A program made the position numbers and the translations under genes. Below the pieces are notes generated by a model that had not been told where the DNA came from, ran no database searches, and worked only from the letters and a program-made list of their open reading frames with translations. Shown one piece after another: positions 30,595 to 35,175 of a stretch of 35,175 nt of DNA; within the stretch, counting starts at the first letter, position 1, and every line of letters begins with the position of its first letter. Where the stretch lies: positions 1 through 35,175 of the forward strand of contig JAIMKU010000019.1 in NCBI GenBank assembly GCA_020692235.1, in the 5' to 3' direction. This DNA is from Hydrogenophilus sp. (lineage in GTDB: Bacteria > Pseudomonadota > Gammaproteobacteria > Burkholderiales > Thiobacillaceae).

Positions 30595-30879
30595 GACGAG
30601 ACGAGGCGCTGCGGCCGGCTTGTAGATCAACAACAGCTTGCCGATGTGCTGCACCGGGGCGCAATCCAGTTGTTGGCAAATCGCTGCCAGCCAGGCCTCG
30701 CGTTCGTCCCGGTTGTCGTTAAGGACGCGAATCTTGATGAGTTCATGAGCGGTCAGGCTACGCGCGGTCTCCTTCAGCACCGCCTCGGTCAGCCCGGCAT
30801 TGCCGATCATGACCACTGGTTTGAGGTTATGGGCCTGGGCCTTGAGAAACTTGCGCTGTTGTGGCGTTAGATTGAGCAT
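30586..30879 (-). CDS. yhbY: CRS1/YhbY-domain ribosome assembly RNA-binding protein
   Basis: A 97-residue protein with a single CRM domain that associates with pre-50S particles. MLNLTPQQRKFLKAQAHNLKPVV, the loop IGNAGLTEAVLKE and the closing GKLLLIYKP are typical. ATG 30879 follows GGAG at about eight bases; an upstream in-frame start lacks support. It is divergent from rlmE with a 59-base gap, so the two ribosome-assembly genes probably share a regulatory region. Confidence 0.94.
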   Translation of the reverse strand: MLNLTPQQRKFLKAQAHNLKPVVMIGNAGLTEAVLKETARSLTAHELIKIRVLNDNRDEREAWLAAICQQLDCAPVQHIGKLLLIYKPAAAPRLVLP

Positions 30880-30938
30880 GTGGCTCTCCAAAATGGGCCT
30901 CGCGAGTTTTTGACGGGGCCAAAGCGACCGAATACTAC

Positions 30939-31565
30939 ATGAAACGACAAGCCAAAACTCACGCCTGGCATCACCAGCACGTCAACGATTTCTACGTAAA
31001 ACAGGCCAACGAGCACGGCTGGCGATCGCGCGCCGCGTTCAAGTTGATGGAGATCGACGACAAGGATAAATTGCTCAAGCCGGGCATGACGGTGGTCGAT
31101 CTGGGCTGCGCGCCGGGTGGCTGGTGTCAGGTGATGGCAGAACGGATGAAGGGCCAGGGCCGTATAGTCGGCATTGATCTGCTGGAATGCGTCGGCCTCA
31201 ACCATGTCACCTTCATCCAGGGCGATTTCACCGAGGCCGAGACCCTGACCGAACTTGAAAGGGCAGTTGGCGGTCACAAACCGGACCTTGTGTTTTCCGA
31301 TATGGCCCCCAACATAAGCGGCGTGGATTCGGCGGATCAGGCGAAAAGCTATTATCTGACCGAGTTGGCGCTGGATTTTGCCCAGCGGCATCTGAAATCG
31401 GAGGGCGCGTTCCTGGTAAAGGTCTTTCAGGGCGTCGGTTTCGAGGATTATGTCCGGATGTTGCGCCAGGCCTTTGCCAAGGTGGCGGTGCGCAAGCCCA
31501 ATGCCTCGCGGGATCGTAGCCGGGAGGTATATCTGTTGGGGAAGGGTTTGATAGCCCCTCTCTAA
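30939..31565 (+). CDS. rlmE: 23S rRNA 2'-O-methyltransferase RlmE (FtsJ)
   Basis: A 208-residue SAM-dependent enzyme that methylates U2552 in the 23S A-loop. The SAM motif is VVDLGCAPGGWCQV (52-65). The catalytic K-D-K-E tetrad is visible as Lys35 (AAFKL), Asp121 (SDMAPN), Lys161 (LVKVFQG) and Glu196 (REVYLLG), in register with the E. coli enzyme. It precedes ftsH, the conserved heat-shock pair in proteobacteria. Confidence 0.97.
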   Translation: MKRQAKTHAWHHQHVNDFYVKQANEHGWRSRAAFKLMEIDDKDKLLKPGMTVVDLGCAPGGWCQVMAERMKGQGRIVGIDLLECVGLNHVTFIQGDFTEAETLTELERAVGGHKPDLVFSDMAPNISGVDSADQAKSYYLTELALDFAQRHLKSEGAFLVKVFQGVGFEDYVRMLRQAFAKVAVRKPNASRDRSREVYLLGKGLIAPL

Positions 31566-31647
31566 CGGTGCGATGGATTGCCTGAACGACTGGTTTGGGA
31601 TAGGGTCCGAACATTAGCTTGCGCGGTCACGCATTTAAGGAATTGAA

Positions 31648-33537
<1,890 letters not shown>

Positions 33538-33542
33538 AACAG

Positions 33543-33634
33543 AGACAAGATGCAAGGTTCAAGATACAAGGGCCCCGTAAGGGGGCAAGCCACTTGAATC
33601 TTGCATCTTGAATCTTGCGTCTTGACGCTTGCCC
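33543..33634. repeat. Inverted pair of heptanucleotide tandem repeats (CTTGNNN)
   Basis: The right arm at 33593-33634 is six perfect-period 7-base units, each beginning CTTG. The left arm at 33543-33570 is four units of the same motif in inverse orientation (ending CAAG). About 25 bases of the arms pair with few mismatches, and the centre (33571-33592) is GC-rich with GGGGCC/GGGGGC runs. The structure begins six bases after the ftsH stop and enters the folP reading frame. Confidence 0.8.
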
Positions 33635-34419
33635 CTGACCGCCCATCGGTGATGGGCATCGTCAACGTCACCCCGGATTCATTCTCGGATGGCGGTCGCT
33701 ATGTCGACCCCCGCGCCGCCATCACTCACGCTGGGCGCTTGACCGAGGAGGGCGCCGACATACTCGACATCGGCGGCGAATCGACCCGCCCCGGCGCCCA
33801 GCCGGTCTCCCTACAGGAAGAACTTGACCGCGTCATGCCGGTGCTTGAAGGTGTCCGCAGTCTCGGCGTGCCGGTCTCGATCGACACCATGAAGCCGGCG
33901 CTTATGGCGGCCGCCATCGCCGCTGGTGCAGCAATGATTAACGACGTTTACGCCTTTCGCGCGCCCGGTGGCTGGGCGGCCGTCAGGGACAGCGATTGCG
34001 CGCTCTGTATCATGCACATGCGGGGCGAACCGCGCACCATGCAGGACGAGCCGCATTATGATGACGTGGTGGCCGAGGTTGAGGCCTTCCTGGCCGAGCG
34101 CATCGAAGCGGCCGAAGCGGCGGGTATCGACCGGGCGCGGCTGTTGATCGATCCCGGTTTTGGTTTCGGTAAAACCCTGGACCATAATCTCGCCCTGATG
34201 CGCGCCTTGCCTCGGTTGGCCAAGCTGGCCCCGGTCCTGGTCGGGGTGTCGAGAAAGCGGATGATCGGCGCACTCACCGGCCGGGATATTCAGGGCCGTA
34301 TGGCCGGTAGTCTGGCGATGGCGATCCGGGCCATTGAAAATGGCGCGGCCATCGTGCGGGTGCATGATGTGGCGGCGACGGTGGATGCGCTAAAGGTCTG
34401 GCAAGCCACGAAAATGTAG
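33601..34419 (+). CDS. folP: Dihydropteroate synthase
   Basis: Joins p-aminobenzoate to dihydropterin pyrophosphate in folate synthesis; the target of sulfonamides. The TIM barrel shows VMGIVNVTPDSFSDGG, DIGGESTRPGA, SIDTMKP, MINDVYAF, DPGFGFGKTLDHN and VGVSRKRMIGALTGR. The start is uncertain. TTG 33601 gives 272 residues and the usual 17-residue lead-in, but its first codons are repeat units; TTG 33622 is also in frame, and neither has a recognisable ribosome site. The core enzyme is intact. It sits between ftsH and glmM, the standard order. Confidence 0.93.
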   Translation: MHLESCVLTLAPDRPSVMGIVNVTPDSFSDGGRYVDPRAAITHAGRLTEEGADILDIGGESTRPGAQPVSLQEELDRVMPVLEGVRSLGVPVSIDTMKPALMAAAIAAGAAMINDVYAFRAPGGWAAVRDSDCALCIMHMRGEPRTMQDEPHYDDVVAEVEAFLAERIEAAEAAGIDRARLLIDPGFGFGKTLDHNLALMRALPRLAKLAPVLVGVSRKRMIGALTGRDIQGRMAGSLAMAIRAIENGAAIVRVHDVAATVDALKVWQATKM

Positions 34420-34420
34420 T

Positions 34421-34454
34421 GTCGGCTTCAGCCCGACAGTCGGCCGGAGCCGAC
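34421..34454. repeat. Dispersed GC-rich palindromic repeat, copy 3 (double hairpin)
   Basis: Two adjacent palindromes: GTCGGCTTCAGCCCGAC (34421-34437, one base short of a perfect form) and GTCGGC-CGGA-GCCGAC (34439-34454, perfect). They begin two bases after the folP stop and end 25 bases before glmM, so they could act as a weak structure between the two genes. Confidence 0.6.
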
Positions 34455-34479
34455 CCACAAGACTAAGGATGGGACCCTG

Positions 34480-35175
34480 ATGAGTAGAAAATATTTCGGC
34501 ACCGACGGCGTGCGCGGCAAGGTGGGCGATGCGCCCATCACCCCGGATTTTGCCGTGCGCCTGGGTTATGCCGCCGGCAAGGTGCTGGTCGCCGCCGAGC
34601 ATGAATCCCTGTACGGCGAGCGGCCGGCGGTGTTGATCGGCAAGGACACCCGGGTCTCCGGCTACATGCTCGAATCGGCGCTCGAAGCCGGCTTTACTGC
34701 CGCCGGCGTCGATGTTCGCCTGACCGGGCCGCTGCCGACCCCGGGCATCGCCTACCTGACCCGCGCCTTGCGTCTGCAAGTCGGCGTAGTCATCTCCGCC
34801 TCGCACAATCCCTATGACGACAACGGCATCAAGTTCTTCTCCGCCGCCGGCGCCAAGCTGCCAGACGAGACCGAGCTGGCCATTGAAGCCGCCCTCGACC
34901 GGCCGATGCGGACTGCACCCTCCAAGGGTCTGGGCAAGGTCAAGCGGATCGACGATGCCGCCGGCCGCTATATCGAGTTTTGCAAGAGCACCTTTCCCAA
35001 CGACATGGACCTGCGCGGCCTCCGGCTGGTGGTCGATTGCGCCAACGGCGCCGACTATTACGTCGCCCCGCATGTCTTTCACGAGCTGGGCGCCGACGTC
35101 ATCGCCATCGGCGATCAGCCGAACGGCTTCAACATCAACCACGCCTGCGGCGCGACCCATCCGGAGACGCTGGCC
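34480..35175 (+). CDS. glmM: Phosphoglucosamine mutase (partial, runs off window end)
   Basis: The first 232 codons of the enzyme that converts glucosamine 6-phosphate to glucosamine 1-phosphate for peptidoglycan and [19 protein letters not shown] and the phosphoserine loop [17 protein letters not shown] (catalytic Ser108) are diagnostic. Domain 1 is complete and domain 2 starts ([17 protein letters not shown]). About half of the usual 445-450 residues are present. AAGGA lies upstream of ATG 34480. Follows folP as in most proteobacteria. Confidence 0.97.
   Translation, partial: MSRKYFGTDGVRGKVGDAPITPDFAVRLGYAAGKVLVAAEHESLYGERPAVLIGKDTRVSGYMLESALEAGFTAAGVDVRLTGPLPTPGIAYLTRALRLQVGVVISASHNPYDDNGIKFFSAAGAKLPDETELAIEAALDRPMRTAPSKGLGKVKRIDDAAGRYIEFCKSTFPNDMDLRGLRLVVDCANGADYYVAPHVFHELGADVIAIGDQPNGFNINHACGATHPETLA

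Overview
The window is a GC-rich (roughly 60-65% by eye), densely packed stretch of bacterial chromosome. The gene order is typical of Betaproteobacteria: kef-kdsD-kdsC-lptC-lptA-lptB-rpoN-hpf-ptsN-hprK-rapZ, rplU-rpmA-obgE-proB, lptF-lptG divergent from pepA, and carA-carB-greA-DUF4149-yhbY-rlmE-ftsH-folP-glmM. The DUF2173 protein and the overall flavour point to a chemolithotrophic, Thiobacillus/Nitrosomonadales-like lineage, but that placement is inference. I saw no tRNA, rRNA, CRISPR array, transposase or phage gene.

Left part (1-6100, minus strand): a decayed flagellar segment. Reading in the direction of transcription there is a promoter, a small DUF2173 protein, a 619-residue helical-repeat protein, then a broken flhB joined in frame to a broken flhA. 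flhA carries a second internal deletion that shifts the frame. An intact-looking flhF follows, then an FlhG/FleN-like gene that runs off the window edge and has lost its P-loop. This looks like a relict flagellar export/placement operon whose upstream end was replaced by two unrelated genes.

Centre left (6264-17166): a CPA2/Kef antiporter diverges from a long, tightly overlapping plus-strand run. That run makes the Kdo precursor (kdsD, kdsC), builds the LPS transport machine (lptC, lptA, lptB), and carries the nitrogen-sigma/PTS-Ntr regulatory block (rpoN, hpf, ptsN, hprK, rapZ). Where PTS genes such as ptsH/ptsI might be expected, the run continues into a NusG-domain-II protein, a Gx-type membrane transporter and ubiX. 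The first two belong to the families of EetA and EetB of flavin-based extracellular electron transfer, which makes this trio the most functionally suggestive accessory module here.

Centre (17308-23415): on the minus strand, a DUF3617-like periplasmic protein, proB, obgE, rpmA and rplU (with a clear promoter and a terminator between rpmA and obgE). A plus-strand RDD membrane protein follows, then lptG/lptF on the minus strand, completing the Lpt machine begun at lptCAB.

Right part (23523-35175, plus strand except yhbY): pepA, carAB behind a good sigma-70 promoter and a strong leader hairpin, greA, a DUF4149 membrane protein, yhbY (minus), rlmE, ftsH, folP and the first half of glmM.

Non-coding structure: three copies of a GC-rich dispersed palindrome family (about 17291, 25101, 34421), one of which supplies the 3' end of a gene. 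There is also an inverted pair of heptanucleotide (CTTGNNN) tandem repeats between ftsH and folP that runs into the folP reading frame. Further inverted repeats lie upstream of the DUF3617-like gene and between lptF and pepA.
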